NCBI RefSeq assembly: GCF_020731285.1
Contig: NZ_JAJFOW010000005.1
Location: 186,001 to 250,000 of the forward strand
Reading direction: 5' to 3'
Source of the DNA: Cohnella baijiui
Lineage (GTDB): Bacteria; Bacillota; Bacilli; Paenibacillales; Paenibacillaceae
Length of the DNA stretch: 64,000 nt
Shown here piece after piece: positions 1 through 7,508 of the stretch; position 1 is the first letter of the stretch; each line of letters opens with the position of its first letter. Under the pieces are notes generated by a model that saw only the letters and a program-made list of their open reading frames with translations, made no database searches and had not been told where the DNA came from. The position numbers were made by a program, and so were the translations under genes.

Positions 1-417
1 GTATTCCTTGGTTACGCGCCGAAGTTAGAAGGCACATACAGCGACGGCAACGCTACGGATGCGGGTGGCCAGCCGGACGAGTTTTACGCTTCGCTGAAGC
101 CGGAAGATAAAGAGCTGCTCGATGCATACCACTTCAAGACTTGGACGGATTTCTTCTCCCCGGCTCCGGAGAACGAAGTCTATTATCCGGCATGGCAGAT
201 CGACCTGATTGACGGCTCCGACGCGTCGATCGCCAACAAGCAAATGACGGACGCTTCGCTAAAGTATTTGCCGAAGGCGATCATGTCCAAGCCTGACAAA
301 TTCGACGCCGTCTGGGATGATTACGTCAATGCTTATAAGAAGATCGACGTGAAGGCGTACGAGGATCGGATTAACTCGCAAATTCAGTGGCGGATCGAGA
401 ACTGGACCAGCAAATAA
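1..417 (+). CDS. Sugar ABC transporter solute-binding lipoprotein, C-terminal part
   Basis: The window opens inside this gene; 138 codons remain before the TAA. It reads VFLGYAPKLEGTYSDGN and ends in IQWRIENWTSK, with the aromatic, charged C-terminal style of the large (about 500-residue) LplA-type extracellular binding lipoproteins of Paenibacillaceae. The identification rests mainly on context: it lies directly before two permease genes of the LplB and LplC type, the usual order for these operons. It would capture an oligosaccharide outside the membrane and hand it to the two permeases; the actual sugar cannot be told. No ATPase gene follows, which is normal because such systems usually share a common MsmX-like ATPase (established for B. 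subtilis, inferred here). The signal peptide and lipobox lie outside the window. Confidence 0.75.
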   Translation, partial: VFLGYAPKLEGTYSDGNATDAGGQPDEFYASLKPEDKELLDAYHFKTWTDFFSPAPENEVYYPAWQIDLIDGSDASIANKQMTDASLKYLPKAIMSKPDKFDAVWDDYVNAYKKIDVKAYEDRINSQIQWRIENWTSK

Positions 418-517
418 CGGAAGAAACGATAGGTTGCGGAAAGCATCAGCCAATCGCCGATGCTTTCTGCAACTTGCGTTTTCCGTACTTGCAGTAAGAA
501 GTTAGGAGGAGAGAACG

Positions 518-1486
518 ATGGCGAGCGCCCCGAAAGCCATTTCATCGAAGACGGCTGCGATGACTGCCGTACCCCAATCGTCCCTATTCAAACGGATGCG
601 CAGCCAAAAGCAGCTGATGCTAATGTCGCTGCCCATACTGCTGTACGTCCTGTTATTTTCCTACTACCCCATTTGGGGCTGGACGCAGGCCTTTCAGAAT
701 TACAAGCCAGCGTTACCTCTTTCCCAACAGGAATGGGTTGGCTTCAAGCAGTTCAAATTTCTTTTCAAAGACGATACGTTTCTGCTGGTACTTCGCAACA
801 CGATCGGAATGAGCTTCATCAACATGGTGCTCGGATTCGTCACGGCGATTGCGTTTGCCATTTTGCTTAATGAAATCAAGAACAAGCTGTACAAGCGCAC
901 AATACAGACCATCTCGTATCTTCCGCACTTTCTGTCGTGGATTATCGTAACGGGCCTCGTTGCGAATGCGCTGTCCGTGGACGGCGGCATCATCAACGTG
1001 TTGCTCATGAAGCTCGGATTCATTCACGAGCCGATCATGTGGCTTAGCAAGCCGCACTTCTTCTGGGGAATCGTAGGCGCTTCGCACGTGTGGAAAGAAA
1101 TAGGTTGGAACGCGATTATTTACTTAGCGGCTATCACGTCCATTGACCCTTCGCTTTACGAAGCTGCGGAGATCGACGGGGCGAACCGATATAAGAAGAT
1201 GTTTTACATCACCTTACCGGGAATCAGGTCGATCGTCGTTATTTTGCTGATCATGAACCTCGGTTGGATTCTGGATGCGGGCTTCGAAGTACAATACCTG
1301 CTCGGCAACGGCGTAGTCGTCAACTGGTCGCAGACGATTGATATTTTCGTGCTGAAATACGGCATACAGATCGGCAACTACTCATTGGCAACCGCAGCCG
1401 GCATCTTTAAAACGGTCGTCAGCATGACGCTGATCTTTGCGGCTAATGCGATCGCCAAACGCTTTGGCGAAGACCGACTGATATGA
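518..1486 (+). CDS. Carbohydrate ABC transporter permease, LplB type
   Basis: A 322-residue inner-membrane protein of the MalF/UgpA-like permease family. About six hydrophobic segments are visible, the first in LMSLPILLYVLLFSYYPIWG near residue 35, which is the typical start of LplB proteins. The cytoplasmic EAA loop that docks on the ATPase reads EAAEIDGANRYKKMFYITLP near residue 225. The start ATG has a strong AGGAGG site seven bases upstream. It sits 100 bases after the binding-protein gene and 13 bases before the second permease gene, so the three form one transcription unit. Substrate specificity cannot be read from sequence; plant or polysaccharide-derived oligosaccharides are typical for this subfamily. 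Confidence 0.9.
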   Translation: MASAPKAISSKTAAMTAVPQSSLFKRMRSQKQLMLMSLPILLYVLLFSYYPIWGWTQAFQNYKPALPLSQQEWVGFKQFKFLFKDDTFLLVLRNTIGMSFINMVLGFVTAIAFAILLNEIKNKLYKRTIQTISYLPHFLSWIIVTGLVANALSVDGGIINVLLMKLGFIHEPIMWLSKPHFFWGIVGASHVWKEIGWNAIIYLAAITSIDPSLYEAAEIDGANRYKKMFYITLPGIRSIVVILLIMNLGWILDAGFEVQYLLGNGVVVNWSQTIDIFVLKYGIQIGNYSLATAAGIFKTVVSMTLIFAANAIAKRFGEDRLI

Positions 1487-1499
1487 GGGGGGCAAACCG

Positions 1500-2402
1500 A
1501 TGAGAACGAGAACGCTTCGGCTGGAGCCGGTTGTCTTCCACACGTTCAACACCATCGTCATGATCGCGCTGGCGGTCATCACGCTGTATCCTTTTCTGAA
1601 TACGCTTGCCGTTTCGTTTAACCCGGGCAACGATTCGATCCGCGGCGGCATCTATCTATGGCCTCGAGTTTGGACCGATCAGAACTACAGGGCGGTGTTC
1701 GCAGGCGGAACGATCTATCACGCCTTCTGGGTATCGGTGGCAAGAACGCTCATCGCCACGGTGCTCAGCCTGTTCCTGACCTCTATGCTGGCCTATACGG
1801 TCAGCCGCAAGGAATACGTGTTCCGCAAGCCGGTTACGATCATCATTGTAATGACGATGTATTTTAATGCCGGACTAATTCCGTCCTATTTCCTGATCAA
1901 AGATCTGCATCTTCTGAACAGCTTCCTGGTTTATATCGTTCCAGGCCTCATCAGCGCGTTCAATATGATCGTCATTCGAACCTATATACAGACGCTGCCG
2001 GATGGGCTGATCGAATCGGCCAAGGTAGACGGCGCGGGAGATTTCAGGACGTTCTTCGCGATCATCCTGCCGCTATGTCAGCCGGTTCTCGCTACCGTTG
2101 CGCTGTTCGTCGCGGTCGGGCAGTGGAACTCTTGGTTCGATACGTTCCTGTATGCGTCCTCTAAGCAAAATTTGAGCACACTGCAGTACGAGCTCATGAA
2201 GCTGCTGTCCTCCGCGTCGTTCTCGAACAGCAACCCGGCCGTAGTCAATGCGAACAATGGGGCTGCCAAGCTTAACATGGTCACGCCGATCTCGATCCGG
2301 GCGGCCATCACGATCGTCGCATCCGTACCGATTCTCGTCGTATATCCGTTCCTGCAAAAGTATTTCGTGCATGGCATGCAGCTCGGCAGCGTGAAGGAGT
2401 AG
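1500..2402 (+). CDS. Carbohydrate ABC transporter permease, LplC/YtcP type
   Basis: A 300-residue MalG-like permease, the partner of the preceding gene. Six membrane segments are apparent, with FNTIVMIALAVITLYPF near residue 20 as the first. The ATPase-docking EAA motif reads ESAKVDGAGDFRTFFAIILP near residue 178. The C-terminus has the usual YPFLQKYFVHGMQLGSVKE ending of this family. The ribosome site GAGGGGGG lies about seven bases before the ATG. A rho-independent terminator follows at 2447, so this is the last gene of the operon. With the upstream permease it would form the heterodimeric channel of an ATP-driven sugar importer. Confidence 0.9.
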   Translation: MRTRTLRLEPVVFHTFNTIVMIALAVITLYPFLNTLAVSFNPGNDSIRGGIYLWPRVWTDQNYRAVFAGGTIYHAFWVSVARTLIATVLSLFLTSMLAYTVSRKEYVFRKPVTIIIVMTMYFNAGLIPSYFLIKDLHLLNSFLVYIVPGLISAFNMIVIRTYIQTLPDGLIESAKVDGAGDFRTFFAIILPLCQPVLATVALFVAVGQWNSWFDTFLYASSKQNLSTLQYELMKLLSSASFSNSNPAVVNANNGAAKLNMVTPISIRAAITIVASVPILVVYPFLQKYFVHGMQLGSVKE

Positions 2403-2446
2403 GGATATAGAGGCTTAGCTCAATTATTGTCCTATAGCTTCCAACG

Positions 2447-2479
2447 AAGAGATCCTCGGGTATGGGGGATCTCTTCTTT
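2447..2479 (+). terminator. Rho-independent terminator of the ABC importer operon
   Basis: A nine-base stem, AAGAGATCC pairing with GGATCTCTT across an 11-base loop, followed by CTTTG. It lies 45 bases after the LplC-type gene. The rest of the stretch up to 2665 shows no gene that I can support. Confidence 0.75.
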
Positions 2480-2664
2480 GCTGTTCCACCATCATAAGCA
2501 AGGCTGAATTCAGCGTCTTTGTTGCTTCAAAGCAAGCTTTCAAGCCTTTTCGGAAAAGGGAACGCGCAAGCTTCCGCGTAAAGCTCGCAAACGCGAAGGT
2601 GTCGCCAAGAAACGTGGGATATCGAGTGAGCGAGTTTGTGTTCTCGTCGCCCGGGATCGGACAT

Positions 2665-2699
2665 AAAAAACGCCAAGCCGGCAGGAGCCGGTTTGGCGC
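2665..2699 (-). terminator. Terminator of the downstream minus-strand secreted protein gene
   Basis: Read on the minus strand, CGCCAAACCGGC pairs with GCCGGCTTGGCG, with a small TCCT-centred loop, and is followed by six T residues. It lies about 75 bases after the stop of the gene at 2776-3477 and faces the terminator at 2447, so the convergent units are insulated from each other. Confidence 0.85.
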
Positions 2700-2775
2700 T
2701 TCCGTATTTCTGCTTCCTGCACGATTCGTAGCACGGATCGCAGCGCGATTCGCGGCGAAATCCGTTGGGCATTTG

Positions 2776-3477
2776 CTAAGCGTTCCGCTTTGCGTTCGGC
2801 GTCCAGCTCCGATGGATGCGCTCCTGAATCCGGACCTTTTCCTTTTCCAGCAGTCGATTCACGAGCACCTCTTCGCTAAGCCCTTTTTCCTTGCCCAGCT
2901 GCGCGATCGTTTTGCCGCTCTTCAGCTCTTCGATCAGCTTTTCGGGGGTGATGCCGAGCACGGCCGCGGTATCGGCCAGCCGGCGGCTTTCCTTGTAATG
3001 GCCTTTGCCGCCCCACAAGCCTTTATGCTCGACGATGCGCTCCGCGCGTTCCTTCATGTCGGACCGCCATCGTTGCGCTTCGTCGGCGGTAAGCCGGCCC
3101 GACTGGACGGCTGCGTCCAGCTTGGCCGCCTGCTGCGCGACGATCAGGTCGACGACTTTCGCCTTGTCCACGCCTTTTTGCTTGGCGACATCGGCGAGCG
3201 ATTGGCCCGCGCGCAATGCCCGCTCCAGAGAAGCGGCGTCCGTCTTCAGCAGCGAGAGAAGCTGTTCGCTCCGCAGAAGGCCCATCTTGTGCCCGCCGTG
3301 GCCGCCTCCGGGATGGCGGTGGCCGCCGGGGTGGGATTCCGGTTCTGCGCCCGTTACGGCATCCGGTTCCGAAGCGGCGGACGCCCATACTTGCATGCCG
3401 CCGAGCGGGAGGAGGAGCGTCAGGGATAGCGCCAGCATGAGCAGGGTGCGGGTAATTCGGTTTTTGGTTGAATTCAT
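2776..3477 (-). CDS. Secreted protein with two LysM-like/helical repeats
   Basis: A 233-residue protein with a clear Sec signal peptide (MNSTKNRITRTLLMLALSLTLLLP, cleavage probably after WASA near residue 34). A Gly/His-rich linker (HPGGHRHPGGGHGGHK, residues 49-64) could bind metal. Two related helical units follow: SLERALRAGQSLADVAKQKG near residue 83 and KLIEELKSGKTIAQLGKEKG near residue 183, each with the pattern 'G.(S/T)(L/I)A.(V/L).K.KG' and a following basic helix. This repeat occurs in many secreted Bacillales proteins of unknown role. I do not recognise a named family. It has its own terminator and no close operon partner. A wall-associated or metal-binding role is only a guess. Confidence 0.75.
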   Translation of the reverse strand: MNSTKNRITRTLLMLALSLTLLLPLGGMQVWASAASEPDAVTGAEPESHPGGHRHPGGGHGGHKMGLLRSEQLLSLLKTDAASLERALRAGQSLADVAKQKGVDKAKVVDLIVAQQAAKLDAAVQSGRLTADEAQRWRSDMKERAERIVEHKGLWGGKGHYKESRRLADTAAVLGITPEKLIEELKSGKTIAQLGKEKGLSEEVLVNRLLEKEKVRIQERIHRSWTPNAKRNA

Positions 3478-3540
3478 GGTGTCATCACTCCTTCATTCCT
3501 ATTGTAGGTCGGGGAGTGACGCTCTAAACGGGGATGGACG

Positions 3541-3570
3541 CAAAAAAACCACCGGCGAAAGGCCGATGGT
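3541..3570 (-). terminator. Terminator of the tRNA-Val gene
   Basis: On the minus strand ACCATCGGC pairs with GCCGGTGGT (one G-T pair) across a five-base loop and is followed by seven T residues. It begins 17 bases after the CCA end of the tRNA. Confidence 0.85.
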
Positions 3571-3586
3571 CGGATGGATGAGGGGA

Positions 3587-3662
3587 TGGTGATCTGAACA
3601 GGGATCGAACCTGTGACCCCTACCCTGTCAAGGTAGTGCTCTCCCAGCTGAGCTATCAGATC
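3587..3662 (-). tRNA. tRNA-Val (anticodon GAC)
   Basis: A complete 76-base tRNA on the minus strand. The acceptor arm GATCTGA pairs with TCAGATC, the discriminator is A and the CCA end is encoded. The D arm has GCTCAGCTGGGAGAGC. The anticodon stem CTACC/GGTAG holds the loop TTGACAG, so the anticodon is GAC and reads the valine codons GUC and GUU. The T arm is ACAGG/CCTGT with the TTCGATC loop. It is a lone tRNA, not part of an rRNA cluster, and has its own terminator. Confidence 0.95.
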
Positions 3663-3841
3663 GCGTCTCTCAGAGACATTTAGTATCATACCAAGCCGAA
3701 TGGACCCCGTCAATGCCCTTCCCGGGTTTTCGTTTGCACAAAAGACGCCAAATTCGAAAATATTTCGCCCGAACAGGGATGAACGCGCCGGCTACGACGT
3801 ACATATGTACCATTTCATCCGTGTCGGGAGGCGCATGGCGC

Positions 3842-3997
3842 ATGGAGAGTATGGCGGTGTTTTTCGTTTGGCTGATCGGCCTGTTCGGATTGATCGGGGT
3901 GGTGATGGCGGCGGTCGCGCAGATCATCCTGAAGGATACGATGGAGTACGACAAAGCGTTTACCTGGCAGACGCACAAGTATCGAGGGGAGGATTAG
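3842..3997 (+). CDS. Small single-span membrane protein (51 aa)
   Basis: Starts MESMAVFFVWLIGLFGL and ends in THKYRGED. One strongly hydrophobic helix covers residues 4-29, followed by a polar, charged tail, so it is a small membrane protein with the tail probably in the cytoplasm. I chose the ATG at 3842 because GGGAGG lies eight bases upstream; a second ATG at 3851 is also possible. The reading frame is open much further upstream, but that part has no start with a ribosome site and overlaps the tRNA side. No family is recognised. Confidence 0.6.
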   Translation: MESMAVFFVWLIGLFGLIGVVMAAVAQIILKDTMEYDKAFTWQTHKYRGED

Positions 3998-4070
3998 GCA
4001 GTTCGGTTAAGACGGCCCAAGTTGGCGCACACTGGAAAGGAGGTCCAGAAGGTCTAAAGGAGAACGCAAC

Positions 4071-4289
4071 ATGCAGATGTGGCCGAGCGTACGAAATTCG
4101 GGCCGGCGCGGCGCCGCCTGGGGGACGATGTTGATCCTGCTCGGCGCCTTGCTGACGGGCTGTCAGGCGGGAGGAGGCTCCGGCACGACGGATACGGTCG
4201 TCGCCGACGTTTACGCCCCTACGGTCGGACAAGACGTCTACGGGGCGCGGACGCCGCCTGAGGAAGGCGTGCGAGGGTTGTTAAGATAA
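4071..4289 (+). CDS. Small lipoprotein (72 aa)
   Basis: A lipoprotein signal peptide ends in the lipobox LLTGC, with the modified cysteine at residue 31, after the hydrophobic core AAWGTMLILLGALLTG. About 41 residues follow, mostly Gly, Thr, Val and Asp, with no domain I recognise. AAAGGAG lies eight bases before the ATG. It follows the small membrane protein gene by 73 bases and is followed by a terminator at 4304, so the two may be co-transcribed. It should be anchored to the outer face of the cell membrane; its function is unknown. Confidence 0.65.
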   Translation: MQMWPSVRNSGRRGAAWGTMLILLGALLTGCQAGGGSGTTDTVVADVYAPTVGQDVYGARTPPEEGVRGLLR

Positions 4290-4303
4290 GGCGAAGGCAA
4301 ATC

Positions 4304-4348
4304 AAAAGGCTCCGGAAACGCGTACCGCACGCGTCTCGGAGCCTTTTT
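4304..4348. terminator. Terminator after the small lipoprotein, possibly bidirectional
   Basis: AAGGCTCCG pairs with CGGAGCCTT; a T run follows on the plus strand and an A run precedes it, so it can also end minus-strand transcripts from the gene at 4368-4469. The loop contains a further GCGTaccgcACGC hairpin. Confidence 0.85.
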
Positions 4349-4367
4349 GGCGCGGAAGGGGATTCCG

Positions 4368-4469
4368 CTATTCCTCCCATTTGCGGGAGTACGCTTTTTT
4401 CGTGACCCACAGCGTGAGCCAGATCAAGGCGATGACGATGATGCCAGCGACGATCCAAGTGCCAACCAT
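4368..4469 (-). CDS. Very small membrane protein (33 aa)
   Basis: A 34-codon reading frame starting MVGTWIVAGIIVIAL and ending in KKAYSRKWEE. Residues 4-23 form one hydrophobic helix, followed by a basic, aromatic cytoplasmic-type tail. AAAGGAT lies about 12 bases before the ATG on the minus strand, a rather long spacing. It fits exactly between the MBL hydrolase gene (42 bases upstream, same strand) and the shared terminator, so it looks like the second gene of that unit. It resembles the small YtzI-like membrane peptides of Bacillales in layout, but I cannot assign it with certainty. Confidence 0.6.
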   Translation of the reverse strand: MVGTWIVAGIIVIALIWLTLWVTKKAYSRKWEE

Positions 4470-4511
4470 GCGATGTCGACATCCTTTCTTCTGCGAATAA
4501 TCCGGTGGCGA

Positions 4512-5240
4512 TCAGAACGAATAGACGCGGTGCTGCTCGACGAACGTCATCCGGCCGGTCTTGCCGACGAAGTCCGGCTGTGCGTCGCCGTAGTGCATCA
4601 AATAGATGCGGCCTTGAAGCTCCTCGGGCAGCGTCAACAGCTGCGGGAGGCAGGCGTGAACGACGCCGGGCGGTTCGAGCTGGCAATCGTGGAAGATCGT
4701 CTCGACGCCCCGGTCGTGGACGAGCGATGCGAGCAGCTCCGGATCGAATACCATATCCGCCGAATAAAAAAACGTATCGTTGAGCAGGACCGAATAGCTG
4801 AGCTTGTCCGGGATGTGCTTCGTCCGGATCAGCTCTGCGGTCAGTCCTGGCAGCACCTCGGTCTTGGCGCTCTCGCGAAGCGGGCGAAGGTCGAAGTAAT
4901 CGTCCAGCCCGCGCAGCTTCTCCTGCTCGAGACCGCCGCGCAGCGAGCGCTCCCAGAGCGGTCCGGCGAGCGTGTCGGCGATGTAGAGCGTCGGTTTGCG
5001 ATGGAAAAGGAACTTGTGCTGAAACGCGACTTCCTCCAGGCCGCCGATATGATCCGCATGCATATGCGTAATCAGGATCGCGTCGATCTCTTCCAGCGGA
5101 TGGCCGAGCCGATGAAGCGCGAGCGGCGCCGTAATGCCGCAGTCGATCAGCAGCTTCTTTCCTCCAGCATATACGATGGCATTGTTGTTGTAAAAGGTTT
5201 TGGCGAACGCGCTGCCGCAACCGAGCATTTGAATGTCCAT
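4512..5240 (-). CDS. MBL-fold metallohydrolase, RNase Z-like
   Basis: A 242-residue metallo-beta-lactamase-fold protein. It begins MDIQMLGCGSAFAKTFYNNNA, the usual first strand of RNase Z-like hydrolases. The metal-binding motif THMHADHIGG is present near residue 65, with later ligands in YSADMVFD, FHDCQLE and the closing YLMHYGD. I take the ATG at 5240 because AGGGGG lies six bases upstream and the protein then begins at the fold boundary; the frame continues upstream to 5399 without a family-like sequence. The exact substrate cannot be told: the group includes tRNA 3' processing enzymes, phosphodiesterases and lactonases. The missing long exosite arm argues against a canonical RNase Z. Confidence 0.8.
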   Translation of the reverse strand: MDIQMLGCGSAFAKTFYNNNAIVYAGGKKLLIDCGITAPLALHRLGHPLEEIDAILITHMHADHIGGLEEVAFQHKFLFHRKPTLYIADTLAGPLWERSLRGGLEQEKLRGLDDYFDLRPLRESAKTEVLPGLTAELIRTKHIPDKLSYSVLLNDTFFYSADMVFDPELLASLVHDRGVETIFHDCQLEPPGVVHACLPQLLTLPEELQGRIYLMHYGDAQPDFVGKTGRMTFVEQHRVYSF

Positions 5241-5419
5241 CCCGGGCCCCCTGTCGCCTGCGTTTCCGGCGTGGATAAGCTGCAAAGTTCCCATCCACCA
5301 TACCATAATTTGTCTGCCCGCAAAAGGGAAATCAAAGCTAGTCCGCCTTTCGCACATTCGACCGGCTGCGCATATCGTAACGAGAAGCTTGCGCAGCAAG
5401 CGGAAGGAGGAGCGGCAGC

Positions 5420-5644
5420 ATGAACAAGACGGCTACCAAATCAGGCAAAGCCTCGAAAGGCGGCACCAAGAAAAAAGCCCATTCCGATCATCACCAGCCG
5501 CAGATGAAGATCGTAACCTCGGACGTCTGCGCCGTATGCAAGACGCCCTGTACGCGAGGGCTCGCGTATTTGGACCGGATGAGCCAACCCGGCGCGATGG
5601 GCAATGGCGTTCCGTGCGTCCTGACGTTGCCCAAAGCCAAGTAA
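5420..5644 (+). CDS. Small basic protein with a CxxCKTPC motif
   Basis: A 74-residue protein with a Lys/Ser/His-rich N-terminal third (KSGKASKGGTKKKAHSDHH) and the cysteine cluster VCAVCKTPCTRG near residues 36-47, which could bind zinc or form a redox pair. A GGAGGAG ribosome site precedes the ATG by seven bases, so translation is likely. It diverges from the MBL hydrolase gene. No family is recognised. The basic tail plus a cysteine knuckle would fit a nucleic-acid-binding protein, but this is only inference. Confidence 0.6.
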   Translation: MNKTATKSGKASKGGTKKKAHSDHHQPQMKIVTSDVCAVCKTPCTRGLAYLDRMSQPGAMGNGVPCVLTLPKAK

Positions 5645-5886
5645 GGGCGATGGCGTCCCAACCTGCTTAACAAGCCGACAATGGCGGTCGCAAAGCGGGT
5701 AGGCGTAAGGGGAGCCCATTTCCCGGGCAACCGCATGATCTGGGGCGAGACGACAAATCGTGCGGAATTCGGTCGAATATCGGCCGCCCGGCTCTATTTT
5801 CTCCCCTTATCGCAACTTTCGAACGGAAAGGAGGTATAACCAATTGAAAACCGGATTATCGAGACGGAACGACGGAGGGAAAAAGG

Positions 5887-6465
5887 ATGAAGATCCGCAA
5901 GCTGTTGATCTTGACCGTTGCGTTATCGCTCCTCGGAGGTACGGCCATCTTCGCGGATACGGTGACCCAGAAGGTGAAGGTCATCTTTAATAAGCAAGAG
6001 ATTGACGATGCCGGCGCGCTCGTGGACGGCAAGGCGTTTCTGGGCGTTCGCTCGCTGGGCGACACGATCCAGGCGATCACCGTCTGGGACGATAGCGCCA
6101 AGAAAGTAACGATTTTCAAGCCGAACGTACATATTTTCCTGATGACGGGCAGCAAGCCTTTTGGAGAAGTGCAGAACGGCAAATCCACCAGCTTCAAAGT
6201 CTTTGCGCAGATCGACAATCTGCTGACCGACATTTCCGCCTTTAAAGTGACCATCTCCGATCCGTACGGAGAAGAGACGTGGATCGACGGCCGCACGTCC
6301 AAGGACGACGACTTCCCGAAGAGCAAGGACAACTTCTGGTTCACCTCGGACAACTTTACGTACAAGTTCAATTCCGCCGGACGGTACACGCTGCGATTCT
6401 GGATGAAGCCGTCGGACACTCAGCCGATGCAGATCGTGTCGGAGAAGACCATTATTTCCAAATAA
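5887..6465 (+). CDS. Secreted stalk/copper-amine-oxidase-N-like protein
   Basis: A 192-residue protein with a signal peptide (MKIRKLLILTVALSLLGGTAIFA, cleavage near residue 23). The next part, VKVIFNKQEIDDAGALVDGK followed by FLGVRSLGDTI and VWDDSAKKVTIF, is the pattern of the 'copper amine oxidase N-terminal' or stalk domain common in Paenibacillus secreted proteins. The C-terminal half (SFKVFAQIDNLL, then YTLRFWMKPSDTQP) looks like a beta-sandwich. GGAGGG lies nine bases before the ATG. A second very strong AAAGGAGGT site sits 50 bases upstream before a TTG in another frame. It is probably exported and wall-associated; its role is unknown. Confidence 0.75.
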   Translation: MKIRKLLILTVALSLLGGTAIFADTVTQKVKVIFNKQEIDDAGALVDGKAFLGVRSLGDTIQAITVWDDSAKKVTIFKPNVHIFLMTGSKPFGEVQNGKSTSFKVFAQIDNLLTDISAFKVTISDPYGEETWIDGRTSKDDDFPKSKDNFWFTSDNFTYKFNSAGRYTLRFWMKPSDTQPMQIVSEKTIISK

Positions 6466-6475
6466 CCGACTCTCG

Positions 6476-6513
6476 CCGCCTCTTTCCTTTGCTGGAGAGG
6501 GGCGGTTTCGTTT
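6476..6513 (+). terminator. Terminator of the stalk-domain protein gene
   Basis: CCGCC plus adjoining bases pair with GGCGG across the TTTCCTTTGCTGG region, followed by TTTCGTTT. It begins 11 bases after the stop codon. Confidence 0.6.
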
Positions 6514-6583
6514 GACCCCGGCATGGGCAAAGTGTTAGGATACGGGGGAAAGGCAAAATTAACCGACTGAACGGAGGTTCTCC

Positions 6584-6874
6584 ATGAGCGATCATGTTCA
6601 TGACGAAAACTGCGATCACGAGCACGACGAAGAAATCTTCGTCGCCACCGACGAAGACGGCAACGAACATGAGATGGTGCTGGTGTACGCGTTCGAAAGT
6701 GGAGACCAGGCTTATGCCGTGCTGATTGACCGGAACGACCCGGAAGACGACGGCGTTATTTTCCGCCTCGAGCAAGACGGGGAAGACGAAGTGCTGGTAA
6801 ACATCGAAGACGACGAAGAATGGGAACGTGTCATGAAAGTGTACGAGGAACTGGCTGCGCAAGAGGAAGACTAA
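6584..6874 (+). CDS. DUF1292 family protein (YrzB-like)
   Basis: A 96-residue, very acidic protein. After a His/Asp-rich start (HVHDENCDHEHDEE) it shows the DUF1292 core: an EDGNEHEMVLVYAFESGDQ-like strand pair, YAVLIDRNDPEDDGVIFRLE and VLVNIEDDEEWERVMKVYEEL. In Bacillales this family is normally the third gene of a yrzL-yrrK-yrzB cluster beside a Holliday-junction resolvase; here it stands alone. AACGGAGG precedes the ATG by eight bases. The biochemical function of the family is unknown. Confidence 0.85.
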   Translation: MSDHVHDENCDHEHDEEIFVATDEDGNEHEMVLVYAFESGDQAYAVLIDRNDPEDDGVIFRLEQDGEDEVLVNIEDDEEWERVMKVYEELAAQEED

Positions 6875-6898
6875 GCCGGACCTTGATGACGACAAACA

Positions 6899-6945
6899 AA
6901 AGGGGCCGCACCGGCGTCAATGGAGACGCTGGGGCAGGCCCCTTT
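6899..6945. terminator. Terminator between the DUF1292 and DUF1885 genes
   Basis: AAAGGGGCC pairs with GGCCCCTTT. T and A runs at the two ends let it serve both convergent genes. Confidence 0.7.
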
Positions 6946-6978
6946 ATGCGTGAGATAGATCGATTCTCCGGGTGCCGG

Positions 6979-7401
6979 TTATTTGCGCGGATTGTAGTAA
7001 ATGGTGCGGCCGTTGAACAGCCGGACTTCCGCCAGGAGCTGCTTGCCTAGCCATTTGCACAGCTCGTTGGCTTTCGCTTTGTCGCCGTGGGTGGCGCCTT
7101 CCGGCAGGACGACCTGAATGGCGGGCGCGGGATCTTCCGCGGGTTCTCCGCCGCGCGCGTAGCCGATGACAATGTACTTGTACGACGGTTGGTTGCCCTT
7201 CAAGTAGAACCAGCGCTGCTCTTCGCCCGGTTTGCTTTCCATCGTGTAGGGGAAAGCCGCGTTCGCATAATCCCAGCCCAACTGCTCGCCGGTCAGGGCG
7301 GTCTGCTCCCGGTAGTGCGCGAGCCGCGCCTTGATGTCTTCCAGCGTGATCTGATCGACCGCAGAGCCTTGCACAAGCGTGATGTAAGCGCTTTGACTCA
7401 A
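6979..7401 (-). CDS. DUF1885 family protein
   Basis: A 140-residue protein that I start at TTG 7401 (first residues MSQSAYITLVQGS), because GGAGGT lies seven bases upstream; the frame is open to an ATG at 7461 without a ribosome site. The sequence ITLEDIKARLAHYREQTALTGEQLGWDYANAAFPYT, followed by a WFYLKGN strand and YKYIVIGYARG, matches my memory of the DUF1885 family of Bacillales proteins. It ends with LLAEVRLFNGRTIYYNPRK. The family is a structural-genomics target of unknown function. It follows speA on the same strand but is separated from it by a terminator at 7460. Confidence 0.75.
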   Translation of the reverse strand: MSQSAYITLVQGSAVDQITLEDIKARLAHYREQTALTGEQLGWDYANAAFPYTMESKPGEEQRWFYLKGNQPSYKYIVIGYARGGEPAEDPAPAIQVVLPEGATHGDKAKANELCKWLGKQLLAEVRLFNGRTIYYNPRK

Positions 7402-7459
7402 GGAAGCCACCTCCACAGCCACATGATAGCATTTCCTTCCTGCATTGGCAACGAAGATC

Positions 7460-7494
7460 AAAAACCCCGGCTCCGCATGCGCGGAGTCGGGGCC
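7460..7494 (-). terminator. Terminator of speA
   Basis: On the minus strand CCCCGACTCCGC pairs with GCGGAGCCGGGG, followed by TTTTT. It lies 15 bases after the speA stop. Confidence 0.85.
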
Positions 7495-7508
7495 AAGAAC
7501 GTAACCGA

